From Salinithrix halophila (GTDB taxonomy: Bacteria; Bacillota; Bacilli; Thermoactinomycetales; DSM-45169): a stretch of 64,000 bases of DNA. The first letter of the stretch is position 1. Each line of letters starts with the position of its first letter. Below are positions 24,685 through 33,491 of the stretch, piece after piece. The notes under the pieces are model-generated. The model did not search any database. It had not been told where the DNA came from and saw nothing but the letters and a program-made list of their open reading frames with translations. Position numbers and translations under genes: made by a program. The stretch is taken from positions 186,001-250,000 of the forward strand of contig NZ_JBHSAP010000018.1 of NCBI RefSeq assembly GCF_042650125.1, given 5' to 3'.

Positions 24685-24712
24685 CACCCTAGACTCCCGC
24701 CCTGCATACACT
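24685..24712 (+). promoter_or_regulatory. Candidate mother-cell (sigma-E/sigma-K) promoter of cotE
   Basis: CATACACT at 24705-24712 fits the shared sigma-E/sigma-K -10 (CATAnnnT). CACC at 24685-24688, 16 bases upstream, fits the minimal sigma-K -35 (mACm). It lies 33 bases before cotE. A sigma-E -35 is not obvious. The B. subtilis cotE gene uses both sigma factors. Confidence 0.45.
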
Positions 24713-24745
24713 TGGAGTGAACGATTGTTTGGAGGAGGGAGCCTC

Positions 24746-25321
24746 GTGTCAAATACAGACAGCGGAATGCAATCCCGTCAAATCATTACTAAAGCTGTCA
24801 CCGGCAAAGGTCGTAAGTTCTCCCAGGCGACGCACTCCATTCAGCCCCCCGATAACATTTCTAGCATCCTGGGTTGCTGGATCATCAACCACCAGTATGA
24901 TGCGACCCGGGTCGGCGATGCTGTCGAAGTGATGGGAAGTTACGACATCAATATCTGGTATTCATTCAACCGCAACACCAAGACAGAAGTATCGAATCAG
25001 ACAGTGCGCTATGTCGAGCAAGTGCCGCTCAGTTACTTTGACAGCAATGTCAGGGAGGGGACAACAGAGGTTAGTGCAGTCGCCACCCAAGCACCCAATT
25101 GCATCGAAGCGACCATCGCCGGTGATGGCTCGGTCCTGGTGCGGGTGGAGAGAGAGTTTTATGTAGAGATGGTAGGGGAGACAAAGGTCCGTGTGGCTGT
25201 TTTTTCCGGCGACTATGACGACTGGGAAGACAAAGGCATGGAGGTTTCCGGGGTGGAGGCCGATACCGAAGATTACGAGGATTTGGACCCGGATCTGGTT
25301 ATCGACGATCTCAACGATTGA
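24746..25321 (+). CDS. cotE: Spore outer coat morphogenetic protein CotE
   Basis: The 191-residue CotE organises the outer spore coat. Characteristic stretches are REIITKAVTGKGRKFSQ-like (here QSRQIITKAVTGKGRKFSQATH), ISSILGCWIINHQY, GSYDINIWYSFNRNTKTEV and the very acidic tail EADTEDYEDLDPDLVIDDLND. GTG 24746 follows a GGAGGAGGG site; upstream in-frame codons lack one. A mother-cell-type promoter is visible upstream. Between ricA and mutS, as in B. subtilis, but an amidoligase-like gene intervenes before mutS. Confidence 0.95.
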   Translation: MSNTDSGMQSRQIITKAVTGKGRKFSQATHSIQPPDNISSILGCWIINHQYDATRVGDAVEVMGSYDINIWYSFNRNTKTEVSNQTVRYVEQVPLSYFDSNVREGTTEVSAVATQAPNCIEATIAGDGSVLVRVEREFYVEMVGETKVRVAVFSGDYDDWEDKGMEVSGVEADTEDYEDLDPDLVIDDLND

Positions 25322-25352
25322 ACGCCCCAGAATCCCATATAGAAGCCCCGAC

Positions 25353-25375
25353 GGAGGCAAAAGCCTCCTTTTTCT
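25353..25375 (+). terminator. Intrinsic terminator after cotE
   Basis: GGAGGC and GCCTCC arms with an AAAA loop (25353-25368) are followed by TTTTTCTTTT. Confidence 0.85.
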
Positions 25376-25453
25376 TTTCCGCGCTAACCACCTTTCCTTT
25401 CCGCACATACCATAACAGCAGAGCCGGATTTGATACGGGAAAGGGGAATGGAG

Positions 25454-26824
25454 ATGGAAGCGCTCAACCTGATCCTCGACAACACAGAGAGCCTCCGCAG
25501 TGTTCGCGACCAGATAGTCACTTCGGAGAAAACCCTAACCCCGTCCATTCGCCTACAAGGCATCTATGCGGAACCGATGTTGGTCTTAAACGATGAAGTG
25601 GCGGTCAAAGGGTTGGCTTCCCGTGAGCACAAGATCGCCTGTCTCAAGATTCACGGGCTTCCTACAATTGCAGAAAAGACGACCCTTCTCAGGCAATATA
25701 TCCTTTGTATTTTTCAAACTCGGGTTCTGTTGGTGTACTGTTCCAAGGTACGCCAGGCATGGCTGGCCGGCGGTACGAAGACGAAACGGGAGGCTTTTCG
25801 TCGGGTGCCATCCGCTGACAATACCCGGGAGGTGAGGCGCATTCGGGCCCTGGCTATTCGGGCCCTCTATGCGACCGGGTTGGATTATGGGGTGGTGAAG
25901 ATGGGCATCCAGCCGGGTAATACTGCAGTCGTGCTGGATGTCAAACCTGCTCCCCGTCTCAACAAGGGTATGGAGGCGGCTTTTGCAGAAGCGATTAATG
26001 GTTATGTCACACAACTTCCCCGGCTGGTAACTGAGCCGGATCAAGTAGTGCTGGGGGCAGATCCGGAGTTTTTGATGTGCCGTACGGGGGGTGGTTTGGT
26101 GATGGCTTCTCGGTATTTCCCCCGCTTTGGCCGAGTTGGCTGTGATGCGATCTGGCATGGGCAAAACCGGGCGGATAAACCGCTTGTGGAATTGCGTCCC
26201 CAGCCTACGAACGACCCCCGCCAATTGGTGATCCGTCTGTATAAGGGGATGTTGGTTGCGGCGAAAAGGGTGAATATGCCTCAGATCCAGTGGCTGGCGG
26301 GTGCACTTCCCCATCCCCGATTTCCCTTGGGTGGCCATATCCATTTCAGCGGGATTTCCGTCAATTTCAAGTTGCTTCGGGCGCTTGATCATTACTTGGC
26401 TCTTCCTATGGTGTTGGTAGAAGATAAAAGAGGTGTGTACCGGCGGCCAAAGTATGGGTTTCTCGGCGATTTTCGTCCCCAGTTCCATGGCGGTTTTGAA
26501 TACCGCACCCTCCCCAGTTGGTTGATTTCTCCGGTTTTGACCAAAGGGGTGTTGGCGGCGGCACAATTGATTGTGGCTCGTTATCCCTTTCTTCCGGCGA
26601 CAGACTTTCGTGATTTGTCGGTACAGCGTTCCTACTATAACGGGGAAAAGGAGAACCTTCGAGCCCGGGCTGCTCGTCTTTGGGAGGAGTTGCGTCTGCT
26701 TCCCGAGTACAAAGTCCACCAACGGTATCTCGATACCCTGTCTGAATTCCTATTTTCCGGAAAAACATGGGATGAATCGAAAGATTTCCGTACTTTGTGG
26801 AAACTGCCTCCCTACCACCGCTGA
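25454..26824 (+). CDS. Putative amidoligase (COOH-NH2 ligase type 2, phage phiEco32-like)
   Basis: This protein of about 456 residues appears to belong to the amidoligase-type-2 group of glutamine-synthetase-fold ligases. The catalytic half starts near residue 200 with VVLGADPEFLM, continues with VGCDAIWHG and LVELRPQP, then GGHIHFSG and FEYRTLPSWL. These acidic and histidine residues match the metal/ATP sites of the group. The N-terminal 190 residues are not recognised. Members join an amine to a carboxylate; peptide or glycan tailoring has been proposed. Position directly after cotE suggests a spore-coat role (inference). ATG 25454 is favoured by a GGGAAAGGGG site; ATG 25448 and TTG 25430 are alternatives. 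Confidence 0.72.
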   Translation: MEALNLILDNTESLRSVRDQIVTSEKTLTPSIRLQGIYAEPMLVLNDEVAVKGLASREHKIACLKIHGLPTIAEKTTLLRQYILCIFQTRVLLVYCSKVRQAWLAGGTKTKREAFRRVPSADNTREVRRIRALAIRALYATGLDYGVVKMGIQPGNTAVVLDVKPAPRLNKGMEAAFAEAINGYVTQLPRLVTEPDQVVLGADPEFLMCRTGGGLVMASRYFPRFGRVGCDAIWHGQNRADKPLVELRPQPTNDPRQLVIRLYKGMLVAAKRVNMPQIQWLAGALPHPRFPLGGHIHFSGISVNFKLLRALDHYLALPMVLVEDKRGVYRRPKYGFLGDFRPQFHGGFEYRTLPSWLISPVLTKGVLAAAQLIVARYPFLPATDFRDLSVQRSYYNGEKENLRARAARLWEELRLLPEYKVHQRYLDTLSEFLFSGKTWDESKDFRTLWKLPPYHR

Positions 26825-26836
26825 TAGGGGGGCTGC

Positions 26837-26865
26837 TTGTTCCTAACGCTACCCCATGATAAAAT
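26837..26865 (+). promoter_or_regulatory. Possible sigma-A promoter of mutS-mutL
   Basis: TTGTTC (26837-26842) and TAAAAT (26860-26865) have a 17-base spacer and lie 67 bases upstream of mutS. Confidence 0.45.
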
Positions 26866-26932
26866 AAAGCCCTAGTGAAAGAAAAACATGGAACCGCATC
26901 TTATTCCAATACGAGTTCGGAGGGTCTGATCT

Positions 26933-29563
26933 GTGGCCAAGTACACTCCGATGATACAGCAGTATCTATCGATTAAGGCAGAATATCCCGATGCCTTTTT
27001 ATTTTTTCGTTTAGGCGATTTTTATGAAATGTTTTTTGACGATGCCAAACGGGCAGCGGAAGAGTTGGAACTTACGCTGACCGGGCGAGACGGGGGTAAG
27101 GAAAGAATCCCGATGTGCGGGGTCCCTTACCACGCTGCTGAAGCCTATATTGGCCGATTGATCGAAAAGGGTTACAAGGCAGCCATTTGCGAACAGGTGG
27201 AAGATCCGGCTTCGGCCAAGGGTGTGGTCCGAAGAGAAGTCGTCCGGGTGGTAACGCCTGGAACGGTGATGGAAGAGAAAATCCTGGCCGAAAAGGAGAA
27301 CAACTTCTTAACGGCGGTGACACGGCGGGAGCAGCATTTTGCTCTAGCAGCCGCTGATCTTTCCACAGGGGAATTTTATGTGACCGAACTAGCAGGCGCT
27401 TCAGATGCCGTCATTGACGAATTGGCTTCTTTTTCCCCGAAGGAGGTCCTGCTGGCGCCTTGTTTGGGAGAGGAGTCGGTGTTTCAGAATGAGCTCCGGT
27501 CTCGACTCGGAGCACTGATCACCGTTCTGAGGGAGGATCGGCTACCTTCCTCGGCGACGATGGAAAGAGAATTAGCGGCACAGTTCCCGGGCTTTGAAGA
27601 AGCCTGTTCTTCACCCTTCACGCTGGAGGCAGCGGGCCTTCTTCATACCTACTTGCGGGAGACCCAAAAACGGGCACTTGCCCATATGAACCGGCTGGAA
27701 AGGTATGATGCTGGGCAGTTTATGGTGCTGGATACGGCTGCCCGTCATAATCTAGAGTTAACAACCACCCTACGGGAAGGACGTCGAAAAGGGTCCCTGC
27801 TGTGGCTTCTCGACCGGACAGCAACTGCGATGGGGAGTCGCCTCCTCAAAAAATGGTTGGACAAGCCTCTACTGGACAAAAAGGCGATTGAAAGCCGACA
27901 AGGAGCCGTTCAAGCCCTGGTGGAGGATCTGATCCTACTGGAGGAGATTCGTGACCGGCTTCGCCATGTTTACGACCTGGAACGGCTGTGTGCCCGGGTG
28001 GCCTACGGATCGGCCAACGGGAGGGACCTCCTCGCCTTGCGCCGCTCTCTAGAAGCGATCCCTGCCTTAAAGGAGCGATTAATTGAAACGGGTTCCTCGT
28101 ATTTGGCCCGCTTGGCAGAGGCGATGGACCCCTGCGCGGATGTCGGTGAGTTGATTGCCGAGTCCGTGGTGGATGAGCCACCTGTCTCCGTCAAAGAGGG
28201 AGGCGTGATTCGGGAAGGTTACGACGAAGAGCTGGATAAACTGCGTTCTGTGCAGCAAGATGGCAGGGGATGGATCACTCGGCTGGAACAACGAGAGCGG
28301 GAAACGACGGGAATCCGTTCCCTCAAAGTGGGTTTCAACAAAGTGTTCGGTTACTACATCGAAGTGACCCGGGCCAATTTAAAATTACTCCCTGAAGGTC
28401 GGTATCAGCGAAAACAGACGCTGGCCAATGCCGAACGTTTCGTGACACCGGAATTAAAGGAACGGGAGCGGCTGATCTTGGAGTCCGAAGAGAAGTCAGT
28501 CGACCTGGAATACCGCCTTTTCACGGGTATCCGGGAACAAATCGCAGGAGAGATCGCCCGCATCCAAGAGCTGGCTGATCAGGTAGCCCAACTCGATGCC
28601 CTCCAGTCCTTTGCCTCCGTCTCTAACCAACACCGGTATGTAAAGCCGGAGATCCGCACGGATGATATCCTCCATATCGAGGGGGGGCGCCATCCGGTGG
28701 TGGAAGCGGCGATCGGTGAGCAGGATTTTGTCGCTAACGATGTCCGAATGGACCACAGGGAACGTCAGGTCTTGTTGATTACGGGCCCCAACATGGCAGG
28801 AAAGAGTACCTATATGCGCCAGGCCGCCCTGATCACTCTGATGGCCCAGATCGGTTGTTTCGTACCGGTAAAGGAGGCGTCCATCGGAATCGTTGACCGT
28901 ATTTTTACCCGTATCGGTGCTGCGGATGATCTGGTCGGTGGCCGGAGCACTTTCATGGTGGAGATGGATGAAACACGGCAGGCTCTTGCTCAGGCCACGT
29001 CGAAAAGCCTGATTCTCCTGGATGAGGTGGGGAGAGGGACCTCCACTTATGATGGGATGGCTCTCGCTCAAGCAATCGTAGAGTACCTACATAATCATGT
29101 GGGAGCGAAAACCCTTTTCTCCACTCATTACCACGAACTGACGGCGCTAGCGGATGATCTACCCCGGGTAGTCAATGTGAACGTTCGCTGTGTTGAGAAA
29201 AAAGGGGAAGTCGTTTTCCTCCACCGGGTTGAAGAGGGAGGAGCCGATCAGAGCTATGGGATCCACGTGGCCCAACTGGCGGGCATGCCTGGGTCTGTGA
29301 TCCGTCGCGCCCGGGTCATCCTAGATGCGTTGGAGAGTCGCATGGAGACCGGGGATAGTCGGCAGTTGGATTTGTTTCAATATGCCCGGGAGTCAGCCGC
29401 GACGGTAGAGGAGCCTCTTTCCGAAAAAGAACGAGAGGCACTCGCTTCTTTACAAGATTGGGATTTGATGAACCGGACACCGATGGAAACCATCCAATTT
29501 CTCCACGATCTGCAACGAAAGCTAAAAGGAGAGCAATTGGCGGGAGGCGGAGTCGATGGGTAA
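26933..29563 (+). CDS. mutS: DNA mismatch repair protein MutS
   Basis: The 876-residue MutS recognises base mismatches. The N-terminal mismatch-binding loop has the FxE-type motif in FFRLGDFYEMFFDDA near residue 25. Connector, lever and clamp domains follow. The ATPase has Walker A GPNMAGKST near 625, the Walker B region SLILLDEVGRGTSTYDG and FSTHYHEL. The C-terminal tail includes LDLFQYARE. GTG 26933 follows GGAGGG and gives the usual start AKYTPMIQQYL. mutL overlaps the end by 8 bases. Confidence 0.97.
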   Translation: MAKYTPMIQQYLSIKAEYPDAFLFFRLGDFYEMFFDDAKRAAEELELTLTGRDGGKERIPMCGVPYHAAEAYIGRLIEKGYKAAICEQVEDPASAKGVVRREVVRVVTPGTVMEEKILAEKENNFLTAVTRREQHFALAAADLSTGEFYVTELAGASDAVIDELASFSPKEVLLAPCLGEESVFQNELRSRLGALITVLREDRLPSSATMERELAAQFPGFEEACSSPFTLEAAGLLHTYLRETQKRALAHMNRLERYDAGQFMVLDTAARHNLELTTTLREGRRKGSLLWLLDRTATAMGSRLLKKWLDKPLLDKKAIESRQGAVQALVEDLILLEEIRDRLRHVYDLERLCARVAYGSANGRDLLALRRSLEAIPALKERLIETGSSYLARLAEAMDPCADVGELIAESVVDEPPVSVKEGGVIREGYDEELDKLRSVQQDGRGWITRLEQRERETTGIRSLKVGFNKVFGYYIEVTRANLKLLPEGRYQRKQTLANAERFVTPELKERERLILESEEKSVDLEYRLFTGIREQIAGEIARIQELADQVAQLDALQSFASVSNQHRYVKPEIRTDDILHIEGGRHPVVEAAIGEQDFVANDVRMDHRERQVLLITGPNMAGKSTYMRQAALITLMAQIGCFVPVKEASIGIVDRIFTRIGAADDLVGGRSTFMVEMDETRQALAQATSKSLILLDEVGRGTSTYDGMALAQAIVEYLHNHVGAKTLFSTHYHELTALADDLPRVVNVNVRCVEKKGEVVFLHRVEEGGADQSYGIHVAQLAGMPGSVIRRARVILDALESRMETGDSRQLDLFQYARESAATVEEPLSEKEREALASLQDWDLMNRTPMETIQFLHDLQRKLKGEQLAGGGVDG

Positions 29564-31412
29564 GATCCGGGTTCTAGACGACAACCTAGCCAACCAAATT
29601 GCAGCAGGGGAGGTGGTGGAACGGCCGGCGTCGGTGGTGAAGGAATTGGTGGAAAACGCTCTCGACGCCGAAGCTGACCGTATCCTCGTCGGTATCGAAG
29701 AAGGAGGCATCCGTTCGATTCAGGTCTCCGACAATGGTAACGGAATGGATCGGGAGGATGCGGTTCGCGCTTTTGAACGGCACGCCACCAGCAAAATCCG
29801 TCGGGAGAGGGACCTTTTCTCCATTCGTTCTCTCGGCTTTCGGGGAGAGGCTCTTCCTAGTATCGCTTCCGTTTCTCGACTCAGCCTGACTACGACAGAG
29901 GGGAACGGTAAGATCGGGATTCGCGTACGGATGGAAGGGGGAAAAGAGGTCTCCGTAGAGGAAACCACCCGTTCCCGAGGCACAGAAGTGCAGGTGGAGG
30001 ATCTCTTCTTCAACACTCCGGCTCGTTTGAAATACCTGAAAACCGTCAACACTGAAGTTAGTCATGTGGCTGATTGCATCGGTCGTCTATCCCTGGCCCA
30101 TCCTGGTGTTTCCTTTCTTTTGACTCACAATGGCAGGGAACTCTTCCGGACACCGGGGGACGGAAAGCTTCTCCATGTCGTTCACGCCCTTTACGGAAAA
30201 CAGGTGGCCCGACAAATGATGAATTTTGAGGCCGAGGATATGGACTTTCGCGTAAAGGGACTGGCTGCCCGGCCAGAAGTGACTCGTTCCAACCGGTCCT
30301 ATGTATCGATGGTGATCAACGGGCGTTTTATTCGTAGTATCCCCCTTGTTCAATCAGTACTCAGGGCTTATGACACCTTGTTGCCCATCGGACGCTACCC
30401 GATTATCGTCTTGTCGATTTGGATGGATCCCAAGTTGATTGATGTCAATGTCCACCCCTCCAAGTTGGAGGTGCGGCTTTCCAAGGAAAAAGAATTGTGC
30501 CGACTGATCGAGGAAGAGTTGAAAAAACTCTTCCGCCGGCATGTGCTGATCCCCGAGGCGAAACTGCCGCATGAGCGACCGGCTGTGCCCCGCCCTGTTC
30601 AGGATAAGCTTCGTTGGGAACCCCATCAGTCGGAAGCGAAATCCCGCCCTGACACCTGGGATAGCCGGGTTCGGGAAGAACGGGAGGGCTTTTCCGTTTC
30701 AAATCGAGAAAAGCTGCCTATGGCTCCAGAACGAACTGCTGTGCCCCCATCATCGGTTCCCCCGAAATCCGACCCGCCCCCGGAGGAGTTGCCTCCAGCG
30801 GGAGGAGAATCCGAAGGGGGCGACTCCTGGCTGCCGGAGGATCTTGTCCCCCTAGCCCAGGTTCACGGGACTTACATCGTGGCCCAATCAGAAAATGGTT
30901 TTTACCTGATGGATCAACACGCCGCCCATGAGCGGATTTATTACGAGATCTTTTACCATCGGCTAGAAGAGCAGGACAGAGAGCAGCAATCCCTGTTGAT
31001 CCCTTTGACAGTGGAGTGCACCCCGGCGGAGGCAGAGACGGTCCGGCAGCGCCTTCCCCAACTAGAGGAGCTGGGGATATCTATTGAACCTTTTGGCTCC
31101 GCCGCCTTTCTGATCCGATCCCATCCGCGCTGGTTCCCGGAAGGAGCCGAGGAGGCGATGGTCCGGGAAGTGGTGGATTGGATGAAGTCCGGCCAATCAG
31201 TGGATCCAGCCAAATTGTGTGATGACGGCGCCAAGATGATGGCCTGTAAGGCGGCAATCAAGGCCAACCGCCACCTCAGGCGGGAGGAGATGGAAAATCT
31301 GATCCGGCAGCTGCGGAGGTGCCGGACTCCTTATACTTGTCCCCATGGGCGGCCGATTCTGATCCATTTTTCCACCTATGAAATCGAGAAAATGTTTAAA
31401 CGGGTGATGTGA
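29556..31412 (+). CDS. mutL: DNA mismatch repair endonuclease MutL
   Basis: The 618-residue MutL has a GHKL ATPase head (IAAGEVVERPASVVKELVENALDA near 16-40, DNGNGM, GFRGEALPSI). A proline-rich, probably disordered linker spans about 340-425. The C-terminal endonuclease domain has the metal motif DQHAAHERIYYE near 453, ACKAAIKANRHL and CPHGRP. The endonuclease motif fits an organism without MutH. Start and stop overlap mutS and the next gene, giving a tightly coupled repair operon. Confidence 0.96.
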   Translation: MGKIRVLDDNLANQIAAGEVVERPASVVKELVENALDAEADRILVGIEEGGIRSIQVSDNGNGMDREDAVRAFERHATSKIRRERDLFSIRSLGFRGEALPSIASVSRLSLTTTEGNGKIGIRVRMEGGKEVSVEETTRSRGTEVQVEDLFFNTPARLKYLKTVNTEVSHVADCIGRLSLAHPGVSFLLTHNGRELFRTPGDGKLLHVVHALYGKQVARQMMNFEAEDMDFRVKGLAARPEVTRSNRSYVSMVINGRFIRSIPLVQSVLRAYDTLLPIGRYPIIVLSIWMDPKLIDVNVHPSKLEVRLSKEKELCRLIEEELKKLFRRHVLIPEAKLPHERPAVPRPVQDKLRWEPHQSEAKSRPDTWDSRVREEREGFSVSNREKLPMAPERTAVPPSSVPPKSDPPPEELPPAGGESEGGDSWLPEDLVPLAQVHGTYIVAQSENGFYLMDQHAAHERIYYEIFYHRLEEQDREQQSLLIPLTVECTPAEAETVRQRLPQLEELGISIEPFGSAAFLIRSHPRWFPEGAEEAMVREVVDWMKSGQSVDPAKLCDDGAKMMACKAAIKANRHLRREEMENLIRQLRRCRTPYTCPHGRPILIHFSTYEIEKMFKRVM

Positions 31413-32191
31413 TGGTTTTTGTGACGACCTCCCGTAAACCGGGGGAAGAAGTGCGGACGGAGGCCCAGGGTCTGGCGGACAAGATCGGCGCTCCGTTGTT
31501 GCCCCGGGAAAGCTTTTCTCTGGCGAAAATGTTTGAGATGAGTGGTTCCGGGGAAGCAATCATCGTCGGGCCCGGTGGGGCCCGATGGCAGGATGCGGGG
31601 GGGAAGGAGTTCTTTTTTCATCCCAACATGGCTGCCGTACGGGTGAAGGAACTCTCTCGCGGGGGGACGGACGCTTTGGTGGAAGCCGCGGGGATCCAAT
31701 CCGGCGACCGAGTGCTGGATTGTACCCTCGGTCTCGGTTCCGATGCGATCGTAGCTGCCCATGTTGTCGGAGAGACGGGAAAGGTGACTGGGCTGGAAAG
31801 CCAGCCGGTGATCGCTGCCCTCGTAGCTCACGGCTTAACTACTTATCGGTCGGATTCCCCACGCTTGAAAAGGGCGATGCGGAGAGTTCGAGTTCATTGC
31901 GCTGATTACCGTGAAGTGCTTTCTTCCTGTCCAGATGATGCCTACGATATCGTTTTCTTTGATCCGATGTTCCGGTACACGGTATCCCGTTCCTCGGGAG
32001 TACAAGCCTTAAAAACGCTAGCCAATCCTGCCCCATTGGGCCCGAGTTCTGTGGCTGAGGCAAAGCGGGTGGCAAGACGGCGTGTCATCCTGAAGGAACG
32101 GAAAATGAGCGGTGAATTCGAGCGGTTGGGGTTCCGCGTGGTGAAGGAGGCCTCCAACCATGCCTTCGGTGTCCTCGACTGCGGGCGGTGA
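31412..32191 (+). CDS. Class I SAM-dependent methyltransferase, RsmJ-like
   Basis: The 259-residue protein has the SAM-binding motif LDCTLGLGSDAIVAA near residue 105 and a catalytic-type motif DIVFFDPMFRYTVSRSS near 182. These resemble RsmJ (YhiQ), which methylates m2G1516 of 16S rRNA in E. coli, but the sequence is too divergent to assign that target. ATG 31412 shares a base with the mutL stop (TGATG); no strong ribosome site is seen, so translation probably depends on mutL. It overlaps miaA by 32 bases. B. subtilis lacks a gene at this place between mutL and miaA. Confidence 0.78.
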   Translation: MVFVTTSRKPGEEVRTEAQGLADKIGAPLLPRESFSLAKMFEMSGSGEAIIVGPGGARWQDAGGKEFFFHPNMAAVRVKELSRGGTDALVEAAGIQSGDRVLDCTLGLGSDAIVAAHVVGETGKVTGLESQPVIAALVAHGLTTYRSDSPRLKRAMRRVRVHCADYREVLSSCPDDAYDIVFFDPMFRYTVSRSSGVQALKTLANPAPLGPSSVAEAKRVARRRVILKERKMSGEFERLGFRVVKEASNHAFGVLDCGR

Positions 32192-33110
32192 CCTGCTCCT
32201 GATTGTCGGGCCGACCGCAGTCGGTAAGACCTCCCTCAGTCTAAAATTGGCTGAAGAATTTCGGGGAGAGATCCTTTCTGGGGACTCGATGCAGGTATAC
32301 AGGTACCTCGATATCGGCACCGCCAAAGCTAGTCCGGAAGAGCTTGCCCGTGTGCCTCACCATTTGATTGACCTCCTTGAGCCGGACGAGTCCTTCTCGG
32401 TGGATCAATTTCAATGTCTCGCCCGCCGTACAATCAGGGAAGTACAGGAGAGAGGGCATTTGCCGATGATTGTCGGTGGTACAGGGCTTTACATTCAGGC
32501 GATCACCCATGGGTATCAAATGCCTGATGTTAAAGCAGACGCGACTTTCCGCCGGGAGATGGAAGCCTTCGCCGATAGGGAGGGAAATGCTTCTCTCCAC
32601 GCCAAACTTGTGGATCGGGATGCAAAGGCTGCGGCTCGGCTGCACCCGAACGATCGTCGGCGGATCATCCGTGCCCTGGAAATTATCCGGGGGACGGGGA
32701 AAACGCTAGACGAGGTACAGCGAAGGAAGCCTTCACCTTATCGCACCTGTTGGATTGGGTTGACGAGGCCCCGGGAGCAACTTTATGATCGGATAAACCG
32801 GCGGGTGGACCAGATGATGAAACATGGCCTGCTTCAGGAGGTGGCTGCTCTGAAGCGGATGGGTTACACTCGGACGCTGGTTTCGATGCAGGCGCTGGGC
32901 TACAAAGAATTGATGCTTCATCTAGAGGGGGAACTCAGCCTAGATGAAGCGGTCTCGCTGATCAAACAGAGAACTCGCAAGTTTGCCAAACGGCAACTCT
33001 CCTGGTTCCGGAGGCTGCCGGAAATCCATTGGTTTGACGTTACACGAGAGGGCGCATACCGAGAAATTCGCGAACGCATAGCAGGAAACTTCCCTCAGAG
33101 CAAAGAATAG
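32160..33110 (+). CDS. miaA: tRNA dimethylallyltransferase MiaA
   Basis: The 316-residue MiaA transfers a dimethylallyl group to A37 of tRNA, the substrate later used by MiaB. Motifs are the P-loop GPTAVGKTSLS near 18, DSMQVYRYLDIGTAKAS near 41, DQFQ for the active site and VGGTGLYIQA near 107. ATG 32160 follows AAGGAGG and lies 32 bases inside the preceding methyltransferase gene. hfq is 40 bases downstream, the usual miaA-hfq order. Confidence 0.96.
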   Translation: MPSVSSTAGGDLLLIVGPTAVGKTSLSLKLAEEFRGEILSGDSMQVYRYLDIGTAKASPEELARVPHHLIDLLEPDESFSVDQFQCLARRTIREVQERGHLPMIVGGTGLYIQAITHGYQMPDVKADATFRREMEAFADREGNASLHAKLVDRDAKAAARLHPNDRRRIIRALEIIRGTGKTLDEVQRRKPSPYRTCWIGLTRPREQLYDRINRRVDQMMKHGLLQEVAALKRMGYTRTLVSMQALGYKELMLHLEGELSLDEAVSLIKQRTRKFAKRQLSWFRRLPEIHWFDVTREGAYREIRERIAGNFPQSKE

Positions 33111-33150
33111 AGTAAACTAATGCCAAAACGTACATAGGAGGTTTGACACT

Positions 33151-33396
33151 TTGAAGCAATCGATCAACATCCAAGACACATTTCTTAATCAGATCCGAAA
33201 GGAATCGGTGCCCGTCACCATTTATTTGGTAAATGGTTTCCAGTTGCGGGGCGTGGTACGGGGGTTTGACAATTTCACCATCGTGATTGACAGCGACGGA
33301 AAACAACAGATGGTGTACAAACACGCCATCTCCACTTTTACACCGGCTCGGGCGGTTTCCCTGATGTCCAACGACGAAACGAATAAAGAAAGCTAA
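33151..33396 (+). CDS. hfq: RNA chaperone Hfq
   Basis: The 81-residue Hfq is a ring-forming Sm-like RNA-binding protein. The sequence KQSINIQDTFLNQIRKESVPVTIYLVNGFQLRGVVRGFDNFTIV carries the Sm1 motif, and QQMVYKHAISTFTPAR the Sm2 motif with YKHAIST. TTG 33151 is the start, with an AGGAGG site 9 bases upstream. A strong terminator overlaps the stop codon. Confidence 0.96.
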   Translation: MKQSINIQDTFLNQIRKESVPVTIYLVNGFQLRGVVRGFDNFTIVIDSDGKQQMVYKHAISTFTPARAVSLMSNDETNKES

Positions 33397-33422
33397 AACC
33401 AAGTGGCCCCACTTGGTTTTTC
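33395..33422 (+). terminator. Intrinsic terminator after hfq
   Basis: A 12-bp perfect stem (33395-33406 with 33409-33420) has a T-rich right arm and closes the repair/tRNA-modification operon. Confidence 0.88.
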
Positions 33423-33491
33423 CATGTCTTCACCAACGTCTGGGCACCTGCGTATAGATAGGGAAGCGATTCCGCGAAGAGGTGACCGAGA

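Noticed and set aside
25586..26722. 378-codon reverse-strand frame opposite the amidoligase gene
   Set aside because: The plus-strand frame has a ribosome site and catalytic-type motifs; the reverse one has neither.
33423..33491. Possible sigma-K promoter of spoVK (GTATAGATA)
   Set aside because: The element does not align with CATAnnnTA in any register, so I did not call it.
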